In this document: positions 19,606-29,340 of the stretch, piece after piece
Numbering within the stretch: position 1 is the first letter of the stretch
Layout: each line of letters opens with the position of its first letter
NCBI GenBank assembly: GCA_003537645.1
Contig: DPRM01000135.1
Span: 57,348 to 121,347 of the forward strand
From: Prolixibacteraceae bacterium
GTDB taxonomy: Bacteria > Bacteroidota > Bacteroidia > Bacteroidales > Prolixibacteraceae
Direction: 5' to 3'
DNA length: 64,000 bases
Notes under the pieces: model-generated
Databases searched by the model: none
Told to the model about the DNA's origin: nothing
What the model saw: the letters and a program-made list of their open reading frames with translations, nothing else
Program-made: the position numbers and the translations under genes

Positions 19606-22600
19606 ATGGAAAAGAAGAACCAACCTGATTCAAGGTACCAGGAAGATGCGATAAAAAAAAGCGAAGAACGTTTCCGCTTAACTCTGGATTACTTACTCGA
19701 AGGCTGCCAGATCATAGGTTTCGACTGGAGGTATATTTACATGAACCACACAGCCGAAATTCACAATAAGCGACCGAAAGAAGAATTGCTTGGTCAACAG
19801 TACATGGACATGTGGCCCGGAATTGAGCAAACTGAAGTGTTCAGGCTTATCAAACAAACCCATGAAGAGCGGGTTTCTTCTCATTTCGAGAACGAATTTG
19901 TATTTCCGGATGGAAGCCATGGCTGGTTCGATCTGAGCATTCAACCGGTTCCGGAGGGAGTATTTATTTTATCTATCGATATCACCGAAAGGAAAAAAAT
20001 TGAAATCGCCCTGCGCGAAAGTGAAGAAAAATATCGGATGATTGCGGATAATGCAGCCGACTGGATCTATTGGGTAGCACCGAATGGGAATTTTAAATAT
20101 ATTTCTCCAGCATGCGAGCAAATAACCGGATATTCTCCTGAAGAGTTTGTCAATCATCCCGAATTAAATCATAAGATCGTTTTTAAGGCAGACCAAAAGA
20201 AAGTCCGACAACATACCCAAACGGCCAAACATAATGCTAAACCCCATAACCTGGACTTTCGCATCCTCACAAAAAACGGCCAAATACGTTGGATAAATCA
20301 CAGTTGTAGTCCTATATTTAGCGACGATGGCGAATACCTGGGCCGAAGAGGAACCAACCGGAATATCACAGAACGAAAACTTGCCGAAGAACAACTGCGC
20401 GAAAGCGAATTCAGGTTTAGTAAGCTGTATGAAAATGGGCCATTTGGTATGGCTCTGGTTGATTCAGAGTTAAGATTTAAGAAAGTGAACCCTGCCTTTT
20501 CGGCAATGATGGGATATACAGAAGAGGAACTTCACAAAATGACCTTTAAAGACATTACACATACTGATGATGTGTCAAAAGATCTTCCCAATATTTTAAA
20601 GCTGATCAGCAACCAAATCTCCGTTTTAAAAACTGAAAAACGATATATCAGAAAAGATGGCCAGGAAATATGGGGATCACTGACCGTTACCGCCAACTTT
20701 AACGACGACGGAAGTTTTCTTTATAATCTGGCCATTGTCGAAGATATCACCCATCGCAAAAAGGCCGAACAAGAAATACGACGCCTGAACGAACGGATTT
20801 CTACGGCAACACGCGCGTCACAGGTTGGCATCTGGGATTGGGACATTGTTAATAATCAACTGGTATGGGACGATCAGATGTATGCGCTGTATGGAATAAA
20901 AAAGGAAGAATTTACCGGCGCATTCGAAGCCTGGGTTAATGGGCTCCACCCCGATGACAGAGAATTTTGCCAAAATGAAACACAGCTTGCGTTGCGTGGA
21001 GAAAAGGAATATGAATCCGATTTTAGGGTGGTTTGGCCCGATGGAACAATTCATTATGAAAAAGCAAAAGGAGAAGTATTCAGAAATGAAAAAGGGGAAC
21101 CTGTTCGGATGGTGGGAATCAATTTCGACATAACCGAACGCAAAAATGCCGAAGAAACTTTGAGAATTAGTGAGGAAAGGTATCGCAATATTTTTGAAAG
21201 TGCTGTTATTGGTATTTACCGCACCACTCCTGATGGCAAAATCCTAATGGCAAATTCAACACTCACTAAATTACTGGGATTTAACTCTTTTGAAGAACTT
21301 ATACAGCGCGACCTTGAAAGTGAAGGATTTGAAGATAATAATCAACGGAAAAAATTTCGTGAAAGCATTGAAAAAAATGGCAGAGTGACTGGTCTTGAGT
21401 CGGTTTGGAAAACAAAAAATGGAAAATCCGTCATTATAAACGAAAATGCAAAAGCCTTTTACAACAGCAACGGTCAGATTATTTATTATGAAGGGACCAT
21501 TGAAGACATCACTAAGCGTAAACAAATTGAAAAAACTTTACTGGAAAGTGAAGAGAAATTCCGCAAAGCATTTGCTACCAATCCGGATTCAATTACCATA
21601 ACCCGCCTAAGCGATGGAATGTATGTTTCGGTCAATAGTGGTTTTACACAGATTTTTGGACACACCGAAGAAGAAGTTTTGGGAAAAACTCCTCTGGAAA
21701 TAAATATGTGGAACAATGCTGATAGCAGAAAACAATTCGTAAACGCATTAAAAACAAAAGGAATTGTCGAAAATTTTGAAGCAAGGCTTTGTCCCAGAAA
21801 TGGAACAATAATAGACACCCTCGTATCGGCCACTATTATTGATTTTGAAGGAACGCCGCATGTACTAAGCACCACTAAAGACATTACCGCACGCAAGCAG
21901 GCTGAAGAAGCGCTTCGTGAAAGTGAAGAAAAATTCAGAAAACTTATTGAGAGTATTCCGTTACCGGTTACCTATGTAAATAGCCTGGGCGGGATAAACT
22001 TTAGAAATGATCGTTTTCTGCAAGTATTAGGGTACAATTCAGAAGAAGTCCCAACTGTTAATGAATGGTGGGGAAAGGCTTATCCAGATGAAACATACCG
22101 GAAGTGGGTTATCAAAAATTGGGAATCGGCAGTGAAGAATGCAATTGAAACCAATACCGATATTGAGCCGATAGAATACAACATTACCTGCAAAGACGCC
22201 ATCGAACGAACAATGATCGTTTCGGGAATAATTATTGAAGACAATTTGCTCATCACATTTATTGACATTACCGACCGAAAAAAGGCAGAGGAAGAAATCA
22301 GGAAATTGAATGAAACCCTGGAGCAACGGATTGAAGAACGGACAACTCAACTTAAGGAAGCCAATAAGGAACTGGAAGCGTTTTCGTACTCTGTTTCCCA
22401 TGATTTGCGCGCCCCTCTCCGCCACATCAACGGATTTGTTGACTTACTGACCGAAAGCTACAACGACTTGCTGCCCGAGAAAGGGAAACATTACCTGGAT
22501 GTTATTAAAAATTCATCGCGGCAAATGGGCGTGCTAATTGACGATTTGCTTCAATTTTCGAGAACCGGCAGACAGGAAATGCAGGAGACGAATATGAATA

Positions 22601-23034
22601 TGGATTCTGTTTTTCAGGAAGCATTAAACTCTCTGGTGCACGATACCGAGAATCGCAATATTGAGTGGAATATTTCTCCGTTGCCAAATATCAAAGGTGA
22701 CCATTCCCTCTTGCGTATGGTCTGGTATAATTTGCTGGGCAATGCGGTAAAGTTCACAAAATCAAAAAATCCTGCCCGAATTCAAATCGGATTCGCCGAG
22801 GATAAAATAGAATATACATTTTTTGTGCGCGATAACGGCGCCGGTTTCGACATGCGCTTTGCCCATAAATTATTCGGAGTCTTTCAGCGGCTTCATTCTG
22901 CAAAAGAATTCGAAGGAACCGGCATTGGGCTGGCAAACGTTCATCGGATAATTCTCCGACATGGTGGACGAACTTGGGCCGAATCGCAATTAGGAGAGGG
23001 AGCTACCTTTTATTTCACATTACCTAAACAATAA
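19606..23034 (+). CDS. Soluble histidine kinase with seven PAS domains
   Basis: The ATG at 19606 is preferred over an upstream TTG at 19576. The 1,142-residue protein carries seven consecutive PAS domains, each ending in a D-I-T-x-R-K linker, a coiled coil (LNETLEQRIEERTTQL), a phytochrome-type HisKA domain (YSVSHDLRAPLRHING) and HATPase_c (NLLGNAVKFT, DNGAGFD, GTGIGLANV). The fourth PAS is of PAC/PAS_3 type (ASQVGIWDWD). No membrane helix or receiver is present. The single-domain receiver four bases downstream is the evident partner, an arrangement like phytochrome-type kinases with Rcp1 regulators. Ligands are unknown. Confidence 0.93.
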   Translation: MEKKNQPDSRYQEDAIKKSEERFRLTLDYLLEGCQIIGFDWRYIYMNHTAEIHNKRPKEELLGQQYMDMWPGIEQTEVFRLIKQTHEERVSSHFENEFVFPDGSHGWFDLSIQPVPEGVFILSIDITERKKIEIALRESEEKYRMIADNAADWIYWVAPNGNFKYISPACEQITGYSPEEFVNHPELNHKIVFKADQKKVRQHTQTAKHNAKPHNLDFRILTKNGQIRWINHSCSPIFSDDGEYLGRRGTNRNITERKLAEEQLRESEFRFSKLYENGPFGMALVDSELRFKKVNPAFSAMMGYTEEELHKMTFKDITHTDDVSKDLPNILKLISNQISVLKTEKRYIRKDGQEIWGSLTVTANFNDDGSFLYNLAIVEDITHRKKAEQEIRRLNERISTATRASQVGIWDWDIVNNQLVWDDQMYALYGIKKEEFTGAFEAWVNGLHPDDREFCQNETQLALRGEKEYESDFRVVWPDGTIHYEKAKGEVFRNEKGEPVRMVGINFDITERKNAEETLRISEERYRNIFESAVIGIYRTTPDGKILMANSTLTKLLGFNSFEELIQRDLESEGFEDNNQRKKFRESIEKNGRVTGLESVWKTKNGKSVIINENAKAFYNSNGQIIYYEGTIEDITKRKQIEKTLLESEEKFRKAFATNPDSITITRLSDGMYVSVNSGFTQIFGHTEEEVLGKTPLEINMWNNADSRKQFVNALKTKGIVENFEARLCPRNGTIIDTLVSATIIDFEGTPHVLSTTKDITARKQAEEALRESEEKFRKLIESIPLPVTYVNSLGGINFRNDRFLQVLGYNSEEVPTVNEWWGKAYPDETYRKWVIKNWESAVKNAIETNTDIEPIEYNITCKDAIERTMIVSGIIIEDNLLITFIDITDRKKAEEEIRKLNETLEQRIEERTTQLKEANKELEAFSYSVSHDLRAPLRHINGFVDLLTESYNDLLPEKGKHYLDVIKNSSRQMGVLIDDLLQFSRTGRQEMQETNMNMDSVFQEALNSLVHDTENRNIEWNISPLPNIKGDHSLLRMVWYNLLGNAVKFTKSKNPARIQIGFAEDKIEYTFFVRDNGAGFDMRFAHKLFGVFQRLHSAKEFEGTGIGLANVHRIILRHGGRTWAESQLGEGATFYFTLPKQ

Positions 23035-23038
23035 AAAT

Positions 23039-23476
23039 ATGATAGCACTAAAGAAAATTCTTCTGATTGAAGATAATCCCAACGACATTGAATTAACGCT
23101 GGAAGCTCTGGCAGAACACAATTTAGCCAACAGAGTTGTCATATTAAATGATGGCGTAGAAGCCATTGAATACCTGCATTACGAAGGATCATACAAAAAT
23201 CGGGAAAAGGAAAACCCGGCTGTAATCCTTATGGATATTAAAATGCCACGTATGGACGGGATAGAAGTTCTTCAGAAAATTAAAACCAGTAATGAACTAA
23301 AAACGATTCCAGTTGTCATGCTTACTTCATCGCGCGAAGAACCTGATTTAAAGAAGTGTTACGATCTTGGCGTGAATGCTTATGTAGTTAAGCCGGTCAA
23401 TTTTAAAGATTTTTTTGAGGCAGTAAAAACCCTTGGAATATTTTGGGCTGTTCTTAATGAAATACCAAACAATTGA
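23039..23476 (+). CDS. Single-domain response regulator, Rcp1 type
   Basis: The 145-residue protein is only a receiver domain: LLIEDNPNDIELT, phospho-acceptor in VILMDIKMPRMDG, LTSS, and VKPVNF. The NDIELT motif and extended loop (YEGSYKNREKENP) are typical of Rcp1-like receivers that pair with phytochrome-type HisKA kinases such as the gene four bases upstream. It has no output domain and probably passes phosphate on, or acts by protein contact. It is followed by the REC-PAS-PAS kinase, so the three genes form one operon. Confidence 0.93.
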   Translation: MIALKKILLIEDNPNDIELTLEALAEHNLANRVVILNDGVEAIEYLHYEGSYKNREKENPAVILMDIKMPRMDGIEVLQKIKTSNELKTIPVVMLTSSREEPDLKKCYDLGVNAYVVKPVNFKDFFEAVKTLGIFWAVLNEIPNN

Positions 23477-23499
23477 TTCTGGAAAGTAATGTAAATGAT

Positions 23500-25386
23500 A
23501 TGGATACACGATTTAATGTTCTGTCGCTCGAAGACTCTGATCCGGACTTCGAAATAATCAGTAAACAACTTATCAAAGCCGGATATAATCTGAATATATC
23601 GCGGGCAGAGACAGAAAATGAGTTTACATCGTTGATTCGGAATAGTAAATTCGATATTATATTGGCAGATTATAACCTGCCTCAGTTTAATGCATTCGAA
23701 GCGCTGAAAATCTGTAATTTACATTGTCCTGAAGTTCCGTTTATTTGTGTTTCAGGTTCTATCGGTGAAATTATGGCCATTGAACTGCTCAAAATGGGAG
23801 CCGTTGATTATGTGATAAAAGACCGGCTGGAAAGACTTCCGTTTGCAATAAAAAGGGCGATGGAGGAAGCAAAAGAAAAAAAAGCCCGAAAGCTTGCAGA
23901 AGAAGAACTGAAAAAAAAAGAAGCAAATTACCGTACACTGACAGAAAATATTCCGGATATTATTTCCCGTATTGACAGAGACCTGAAACATCTGTACGTT
24001 AATCCTGCAATAGAGAAAATAACGGGAATACCATCAGGCGATTATATAGGCAAAACAAACGAAGACCTCGGAATGCCTGCAGAAAAAGTTGTAGTATGGA
24101 ATGAGTATATGCACCATGCATTTGCAACAGCCGAACAACTAACTTTTGAATTTGATTTTCAGACAGCGAATGGTATCCGGTATTTCTCATCACTAATTGT
24201 ACCTGAACTCGACGAAGATGGGAAGGTTAACTCTATATTGATTGTCGCCAGGGATATCAGTGATAATAAACGGTCTGAAATTGCATTAAGGAAAAGTGAG
24301 GAGCGACTTAGAGACATCATCTTCAGTTCTGCCGATTGGGTTTGGGAGCTTGACGAGAAAGGCAGATATACATACAGTTCTCAACGCTATATCGATCTCT
24401 TTAATGTACCTCAAGACGGAGTTATCGGAAAAACTCCTTTCGACTTTATGCCTCCTGCTGAAGCAAAAAGAGTTGAAGCAATTTTTTCTGAAATTATCTC
24501 CAAAAAAGAGCCAATCAAAGACCTCGAAAACTGGAATATTGGAAAAGATAATAAGATGATCTGTCTTCTTACCAACGGACTTCCTATTCTGGATAATGAA
24601 GGCAAACTAATTGGATACAGGGGTGTTGACAAAAACATTACAGAGTGGAAAAATGCAGAACAGGAATTAATAAATGCAAAAGAAAAAGCCGAAGCGAGCA
24701 GCCGGCTTAAAACTGCTTTCATGAACAATATTTCGCACGAAATAAGAACTCCATTAAATGGCATTTTAGGTTTTGGCCAAATATTAACCGATCCAGCCTT
24801 TTCTGACACAGAAAAAGAAGGGTATTACAGAATGCTTAATGAGAGTTGCGACCGCCTCTTAAATACGGTTACCAACATCATGGATATTTCATTACTAACA
24901 TCAGGTAATCAGAAAATAGTAAAAGAAGAGGTTGAATTATGTGAGCTGATTGATCATATCGGCGAAAACTTCAGACAATACTGTCAGCAAAAAAACATCA
25001 TTATTTCCTGGCCTGAAACTCCGGAAAACAGCAAATACAGGATACTTACAGACCAGGAACTTATAAGTAAAATATTCTATCAGCTAATTGATAATGCAGT
25101 GAAATTCACCTCTCATGGAACGATAACCGTTGGTTGTGAAGAACACAAAAACGAACTTCATTTCTTTGTAAAAGATTCTGGCATTGGCATATCTGAAGAA
25201 TACAAAAGCAGGATATTTGGCAATTTTGAGCAAGAAGATTATGCAATTACCCGCAAATTTGAAGGTACAGGTATTGGACTTTCAATTGTTAAAAAGTCGG
25301 TTGAACTGCTTGGCGGAAAAATATGGATGGATTCTGAAAAAGGAAAAGGCTCAACATTTTACTTTTCCATTCCTGTCTCAAATTAG
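23500..25386 (+). CDS. Histidine kinase REC-PAS-PAS-HisKA-HATPase
   Basis: The ATG at 23500 starts just before the receiver (LSLEDSDPDFEII); a TTG at 23473 would overlap the upstream stop and is less likely. The 628-residue protein has an N-terminal receiver (LADYNLPQFNAFEA, VIKDR), a coiled coil, two PAS domains (about 130-260 and 265-385), HisKA (NNISHEIRTPLNG) and HATPase_c (QLIDNAVKFT, DSGIGIS, GTGIGLSIV). Its kinase core is nearly a copy of that in the hybrid kinase at 12549-14174, including GFGQILTDP and MDISLLTSGNQ, so one arose from the other by duplication. The receiver may accept phosphate from the 7-PAS kinase and gate this kinase. It converges with the M16 peptidase gene, with 12 bp between stops. 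Confidence 0.92.
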   Translation: MDTRFNVLSLEDSDPDFEIISKQLIKAGYNLNISRAETENEFTSLIRNSKFDIILADYNLPQFNAFEALKICNLHCPEVPFICVSGSIGEIMAIELLKMGAVDYVIKDRLERLPFAIKRAMEEAKEKKARKLAEEELKKKEANYRTLTENIPDIISRIDRDLKHLYVNPAIEKITGIPSGDYIGKTNEDLGMPAEKVVVWNEYMHHAFATAEQLTFEFDFQTANGIRYFSSLIVPELDEDGKVNSILIVARDISDNKRSEIALRKSEERLRDIIFSSADWVWELDEKGRYTYSSQRYIDLFNVPQDGVIGKTPFDFMPPAEAKRVEAIFSEIISKKEPIKDLENWNIGKDNKMICLLTNGLPILDNEGKLIGYRGVDKNITEWKNAEQELINAKEKAEASSRLKTAFMNNISHEIRTPLNGILGFGQILTDPAFSDTEKEGYYRMLNESCDRLLNTVTNIMDISLLTSGNQKIVKEEVELCELIDHIGENFRQYCQQKNIIISWPETPENSKYRILTDQELISKIFYQLIDNAVKFTSHGTITVGCEEHKNELHFFVKDSGIGISEEYKSRIFGNFEQEDYAITRKFEGTGIGLSIVKKSVELLGGKIWMDSEKGKGSTFYFSIPVSN

Positions 25387-25398
25387 CCAATCTTCAAA

Positions 25399-26679
25399 CT
25401 AATTTTTGCTTCCGGCCACCACCGTGTAAAAATCATCGGGATTCAAATATTGCTGTGCCAGCTGTATCAGTTCTGCTGAAGTAATGTTTCGCAGCGAATG
25501 GAGATAGCGGTCGTAAAACGTATAATCCAAACCGAAATCGTTGATGGCTTTGAAACTTCCGGCAAGGGCAAACGGGCCGTCGAAGTCGCGCAGGAATTCA
25601 CCCAGCAGATAACTTTTTACAGTTTCAAGTTCGTTGTCTGAAATAAGTTCGGTTTGAAGTCGCTTCATTTCAATACCAATTTCCTTCAGTGTTGGTTCAA
25701 CATACTCATTCCCAACTTCAGTAGAAATAACCAGGTAGCTGTAATGCTTCAGCGAAAGCACAAAACTGCCAATCCCGTAAGTATATCCCTTTTCTTCGCG
25801 GATGTTGGCCATGAGCCGCGACCCAAAATAACCACCCAGAATGGTAATTAAAATTGACAACGGAATATAGTCAGGATGCGATTTTGGAACCCACATCTTC
25901 CCTACCCTGACAGCTGATTGCATTCCATTGGCTTTCTCTACGTGGTGAAACTTCTGCGGATCGGAACAAATATCGTACTGGGGCGCATTCAGTAAATTTC
26001 GCTGCCAGTCGGTTCCGCCAAAATGTAATTCAAGCTGGTTCAGAACCGATTCGTCAATCCTGCCGGCGGCAATAATGCGGCAATTTCCGGAGTGATAATA
26101 TGAATGATAAAACTGCATCAGCACATCGCGGTCAATCAGTTCAAAATCTTCCAGCTTGTTGTTGATGCAGTAAGGATGTTCGTCGCCAAACATCACCTGT
26201 GTGAATTTTTTCTGGCAAAGAGTGCGTACCTTTTCGTTTTCGAGCAGCCATTTCTGCTTGTTTTTGTCAATCAAAACGCCCAGTTCGTGCTCCGGAAAAA
26301 CAGCGTTTTTTAGCATGTCTTCAGTAGCTTCCAGAATTGCAGGCAAATGTTTTCCAAGACTGACAATATTTACATAGCCATAATTCTGATCGGCCATCAG
26401 CTGAATATAGGCACCGTAAAAATCGAAGCGTTCTGCAATATCTGCCGCTGAAAAATTCCGGCTACCCTCTTCGAGCATCGAATTGCATAAACTGGCCACC
26501 AGATTACCCGACTGAAACCATGTTCCGGCTTCGAAAATAAAATCAATTTTCACCACATCCTGCGAGCCGGCATTGACAAAATAAACCGGGATACCATTGG
26601 ACAACAGCCGCTTTTGGGCCTGTACCATGTCGATGTGTTCAATTGGATAAACCGGGGGTTGTATAGAGCGATTCAACAT
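25399..26679 (-). CDS. M16 family peptidase, non-catalytic partner subunit
   Basis: The 426-residue protein has the two-lobed M16 layout (N-terminal lobe around FIFEAGTWFQSGNLVASLCNSM, C-terminal lobe around SVRVGKMWVP, LGGYFGSRLMANIREEKGYTYGIG) but lacks the HxxEH zinc motif. This is the usual state of the second subunit in bacterial M16B heterodimers, which holds the substrate-binding R/Y pair. The ATG at 26679 is four bases after the stop of the catalytic subunit, so the genes are co-transcribed and probably form a heterodimer. No signal peptide is seen, suggesting a cytoplasmic or loosely exported peptide-degrading enzyme. Confidence 0.9.
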   Translation of the reverse strand: MLNRSIQPPVYPIEHIDMVQAQKRLLSNGIPVYFVNAGSQDVVKIDFIFEAGTWFQSGNLVASLCNSMLEEGSRNFSAADIAERFDFYGAYIQLMADQNYGYVNIVSLGKHLPAILEATEDMLKNAVFPEHELGVLIDKNKQKWLLENEKVRTLCQKKFTQVMFGDEHPYCINNKLEDFELIDRDVLMQFYHSYYHSGNCRIIAAGRIDESVLNQLELHFGGTDWQRNLLNAPQYDICSDPQKFHHVEKANGMQSAVRVGKMWVPKSHPDYIPLSILITILGGYFGSRLMANIREEKGYTYGIGSFVLSLKHYSYLVISTEVGNEYVEPTLKEIGIEMKRLQTELISDNELETVKSYLLGEFLRDFDGPFALAGSFKAINDFGLDYTFYDRYLHSLRNITSAELIQLAQQYLNPDDFYTVVAGSKN

Positions 26680-26683
26680 GTTT

Positions 26684-27922
26684 TTACTTTTTAGCAATGT
26701 AATTTAAAACGGAGCAGTTTTCGGGTCTGAAAAGCTGTTGCGAAACTTCCTGAATCTGCGCTGCTGTTACCGAACGGTAAAAATCAACCTGCGAATTGAT
26801 CAGCCCGGCGTCCTGTAAAATTTCGTTGGTCGCCAGGTTCATCGCTTTGGTCAGGTAATTCATCTCACCGTATTCGATGTTGGCTTCCATCTTGTTTTTC
26901 ACTTTTTCAAGCTCGTATTCCGAAACCCGTTCCTGTTTCATCCGGTCGAGTTCCGCTTCAATCGCCTTGCGGGCAGTTTCGAGCGAAACGCCGTTGCTTG
27001 GTTTTCCTGAAACAATGAATAAACCCGGCTCATAATCTCCTGAAAGATAAGCGTCAAGCTCTGTAAAAATTTTCTCTTTCTGAACCAGCGTCTGGTACAT
27101 TCGCGACGAATTTCCGTTCGAAAGCACATCCGAAATCAGGTCGGTTGCATAATATTCGGGCGCAAGTCTTTCGGCCATGTGGTAGGCCATGTAAATGGTA
27201 TCGTTTGGCACATCACGCACAACTGTTTGTTCCCGTATTTCGGTTTGCTCCGGCTCCTGCTGAATATTGCGGGGTTTTACGTTCCGGTTGGGAACAGGGC
27301 CAAACCAACGCTCGGCCAGCTTCAGTATCTGATCGGTTTGCACATCGCCGGTAACCACCAGCACCGCATTGTCGGGCGCATAATGCGCAAAGAAAAAATC
27401 CTTCACCTGTTGCATGGTGGCCTGCTCAATATGACCTATTTCGCGGCCAATGGTTGGCCACTGGTACGGATGAACTTTGTAGGCAAGCTGCCGCAGCAAA
27501 GGCCACACATCGCCATAAGGTTGATTGAGGTAGCGCTGTTTGAACTCCTCGATCACCACATTGCGCTGAACTTCAAGACTCGACTCCGAAAAAGCCAGTT
27601 CGAGCATACGGTCGGATTCGAGCCAGAAACCGGTTTCGATATTATTTTTTGGTAATGTCAGGTAATAATTCGTTAGGTCGTTGGAGGTGAACGCGTTGTT
27701 GTCGCCGCCAGCCTTTTGCAAAGGTTCATCGTACGACGGAATATGCTTCGAGCCCCCAAACATCAAATGTTCAAAAAGATGGGCAAAACCGGTGCGGTCG
27801 GGGTGCTCGTCGCGCGAGCCAACATTGTAGCAAACGTCAAGCGCCACCATCGGGGTAGTTTTATCCTGATGGACAATCACTGTCAGGCCGTTTGCTAATT
27901 TCGTGCGTTCAAAATGTATCAT
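26684..27922 (-). CDS. M16 family zinc peptidase, catalytic subunit
   Basis: The 412-residue protein contains the inverted zinc motif HLFEH in GFAHLFEHLMFGGS and the downstream glutamate in NVVIEEFKQR, both required for Zn2+ binding and catalysis in pitrilysin/MPP-type peptidases. The length fits the short M16B class, which works as a dimer around a closed chamber and cleaves short peptides. It is the first gene of a two-gene unit with the non-catalytic subunit. The ATG at 27922 is chosen over a TTG two codons upstream. No signal peptide is visible. Confidence 0.93.
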   Translation of the reverse strand: MIHFERTKLANGLTVIVHQDKTTPMVALDVCYNVGSRDEHPDRTGFAHLFEHLMFGGSKHIPSYDEPLQKAGGDNNAFTSNDLTNYYLTLPKNNIETGFWLESDRMLELAFSESSLEVQRNVVIEEFKQRYLNQPYGDVWPLLRQLAYKVHPYQWPTIGREIGHIEQATMQQVKDFFFAHYAPDNAVLVVTGDVQTDQILKLAERWFGPVPNRNVKPRNIQQEPEQTEIREQTVVRDVPNDTIYMAYHMAERLAPEYYATDLISDVLSNGNSSRMYQTLVQKEKIFTELDAYLSGDYEPGLFIVSGKPSNGVSLETARKAIEAELDRMKQERVSEYELEKVKNKMEANIEYGEMNYLTKAMNLATNEILQDAGLINSQVDFYRSVTAAQIQEVSQQLFRPENCSVLNYIAKK

Positions 27923-28222
27923 AAACAAGTTTCAAGTTCAAAGTTTCAAGTTCCAGATTTGAGTCTGTTCCGAAAAGTCGGTTAAATATCCCGAAGGGAT
28001 TAAATTTGAATAACCACCGGTAAAACCGGTGGAAAAACGAAATCAAGATTGCGACCCTGAAAGGGTTGAACCATTAGTATATTAATATTCAACCCTTTCA
28101 GGGTTGCGTGTTCGCCTTTCATTCTTCCGTCCCGATTTACTATCGGGACGGTTAGTCAGATCTAACCCTTTCAGGGTTTTCAAACCACTTTTCGATTTGC
28201 AGTAACAAATAAATTAATCATT
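27923..28222. repeat. Intergenic cluster of palindromes with repeated AACCCTTTCAGGGTT
   Basis: Three hairpins are packed in about 170 bp: CCACCGGT/ACCGGTGG (28014-28032, 3-base loop), CCCTGAAAGGGTTGAA (28055-28070) against TTCAACCCTTTCAGGG (28088-28103), and CCGTCCCGAT/ATCGGGACGG (28127-28151, 5-base loop). A further AACCCTTTCAGGGTT copy lies at about 28163-28178. They lie upstream of the M16 catalytic gene and downstream of the flavoprotein gene. None is followed by a long T run, so they look like interspersed palindromic repeats rather than simple terminators. Confidence 0.75.
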
Positions 28223-29176
28223 CTAAAAATCAAACTGTTCTGTGTTCAGCCTTGTTTTTGTCTGCCGGTACTCCGCGATGAGGTTTTTCATGATGGTTTC
28301 TACCGGCAATACATCGTTGATGATCGACGAAACCTGTCCAATTTCCAGTTCGCCTTCTGCCAGATCGCCTTCGAACATGCCTTTTTTGGCGCGTCCTTTT
28401 CCCAGCAATTCGCGAAGTACAGAGCCATCAGCGCCTTCCAGTTCCAGTTTATTCACGGCCTGAAAGAATTCATTCTTTATCAGCCTGACCGGTACCACTT
28501 TTTTCAGCGCCAGCTTGGTATCGCCTTCGGTTAAGCCGGTTACCAGCTTTTTAAAATCGGGATGAGCCGATGATTCTTCGGAAATGGCAAACCGCGATCC
28601 GATCTGAACACCATCGGCGCCCAAAGCCATTGCGGCCAGTATCGCGTCACCTGTGCCAATGCCACCGGCGGCCATCAGCGGCAGCGAACTCACTTTACGA
28701 ACTGCCGGAATCAAAGTCATTGTGGTTGTCTCTTCGCGTCCGTTGTGTCCTCCGGCTTCAAAACCTTCGGCCACAATGGCATCCACTCCCGCCTCTTCGC
28801 ATTTCAACGCAAAAGCCGAACTGGCAATTACATGGGCAACAATAATCCCACGCTCTTTCAGCCATCCGGTAAATTTCTTTGGACTTCCGGCGGAAGTAAA
28901 AACGATCGGCACCTTTTCTTCAGCAATGATATTCAGAATGGTTTCCAGTTCAGGATAAAACAGCGGAATATTTACACCAAAGGGTTTGTTTGTAGCCAGT
29001 TTGGTTTTCTGAATGTGCTCGCGAAGAGTTTCCGGGTGCATGGAGCCAGCACCAATAAGACCCAAACCGCCATTATTACTCACCGCCGAGGCCAGCCGCC
29101 AGCCGCTGCACCAAACCATTCCGCCCGAAATGATAGGATATTTTATTCCGAAGAGATTACAAATCCGGTTTTCCAT
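28223..29176 (-). CDS. Nitronate monooxygenase / FabK-like FMN oxidoreductase
   Basis: The 317-residue protein is a TIM-barrel flavoprotein of the NMO/2-nitropropane dioxygenase family: start NLFGIKYPIISGGMVW, glycine-rich GGLGLIGAGSM, the EGFEAGGHNG motif, PLMAAGGIGTGDA and ALGADGVQIGSRF, the last two binding the FMN phosphate. Members oxidise alkyl nitronates; close relatives (FabK) reduce enoyl-ACP in fatty-acid synthesis, and the two cannot be separated by reading alone. The ATG at 29176 is preferred to a TTG at 29206, because the TTG overlaps a -7 promoter match. It stands alone. Confidence 0.88.
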   Translation of the reverse strand: MENRICNLFGIKYPIISGGMVWCSGWRLASAVSNNGGLGLIGAGSMHPETLREHIQKTKLATNKPFGVNIPLFYPELETILNIIAEEKVPIVFTSAGSPKKFTGWLKERGIIVAHVIASSAFALKCEEAGVDAIVAEGFEAGGHNGREETTTMTLIPAVRKVSSLPLMAAGGIGTGDAILAAMALGADGVQIGSRFAISEESSAHPDFKKLVTGLTEGDTKLALKKVVPVRLIKNEFFQAVNKLELEGADGSVLRELLGKGRAKKGMFEGDLAEGELEIGQVSSIINDVLPVETIMKNLIAEYRQTKTRLNTEQFDF

Positions 29177-29203
29177 GTCAAATGTAAATTCTGAAATTCG
29201 CTG

Positions 29204-29211
29204 CAAAGGTA
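29204..29211 (-). promoter_or_regulatory. -7 promoter element of the flavoprotein gene
   Basis: On the minus strand TACCTTTG matches TANNTTTG and lies 27 bp upstream of the ATG at 29176, a normal spacing for a short leader. It also argues against the upstream TTG as start. Confidence 0.45.
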
Positions 29212-29280
29212 GAAGAAAGAAAATAACTAAAGGCGGTAATGCTAAATTTGAAAACCTGCAAATACTGTAAGTATTACAAT

Positions 29281-29309
29281 TTGATTGAATGAGTTATTTA
29301 TGTATTTTG
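29281..29309 (+). promoter_or_regulatory. Candidate promoter of the CotH-domain gene
   Basis: TTG at 29281-29283 is followed after 19 bases by TATTTTG (29303-29309), close to the Bacteroidota -33/-7 pattern, 31 bp upstream of the ATG. The -7 box is one base short of the full consensus. Confidence 0.4.
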
Positions 29310-29340
29310 TCAAAATTAAAACTAAACGAAACCCAAGCTG

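Noticed and set aside
28014..28178. CRISPR array
   Set aside because: The repeated AACCCTTTCAGGGTT copies are too few, unevenly spaced and in both orientations; no cas gene is nearby.
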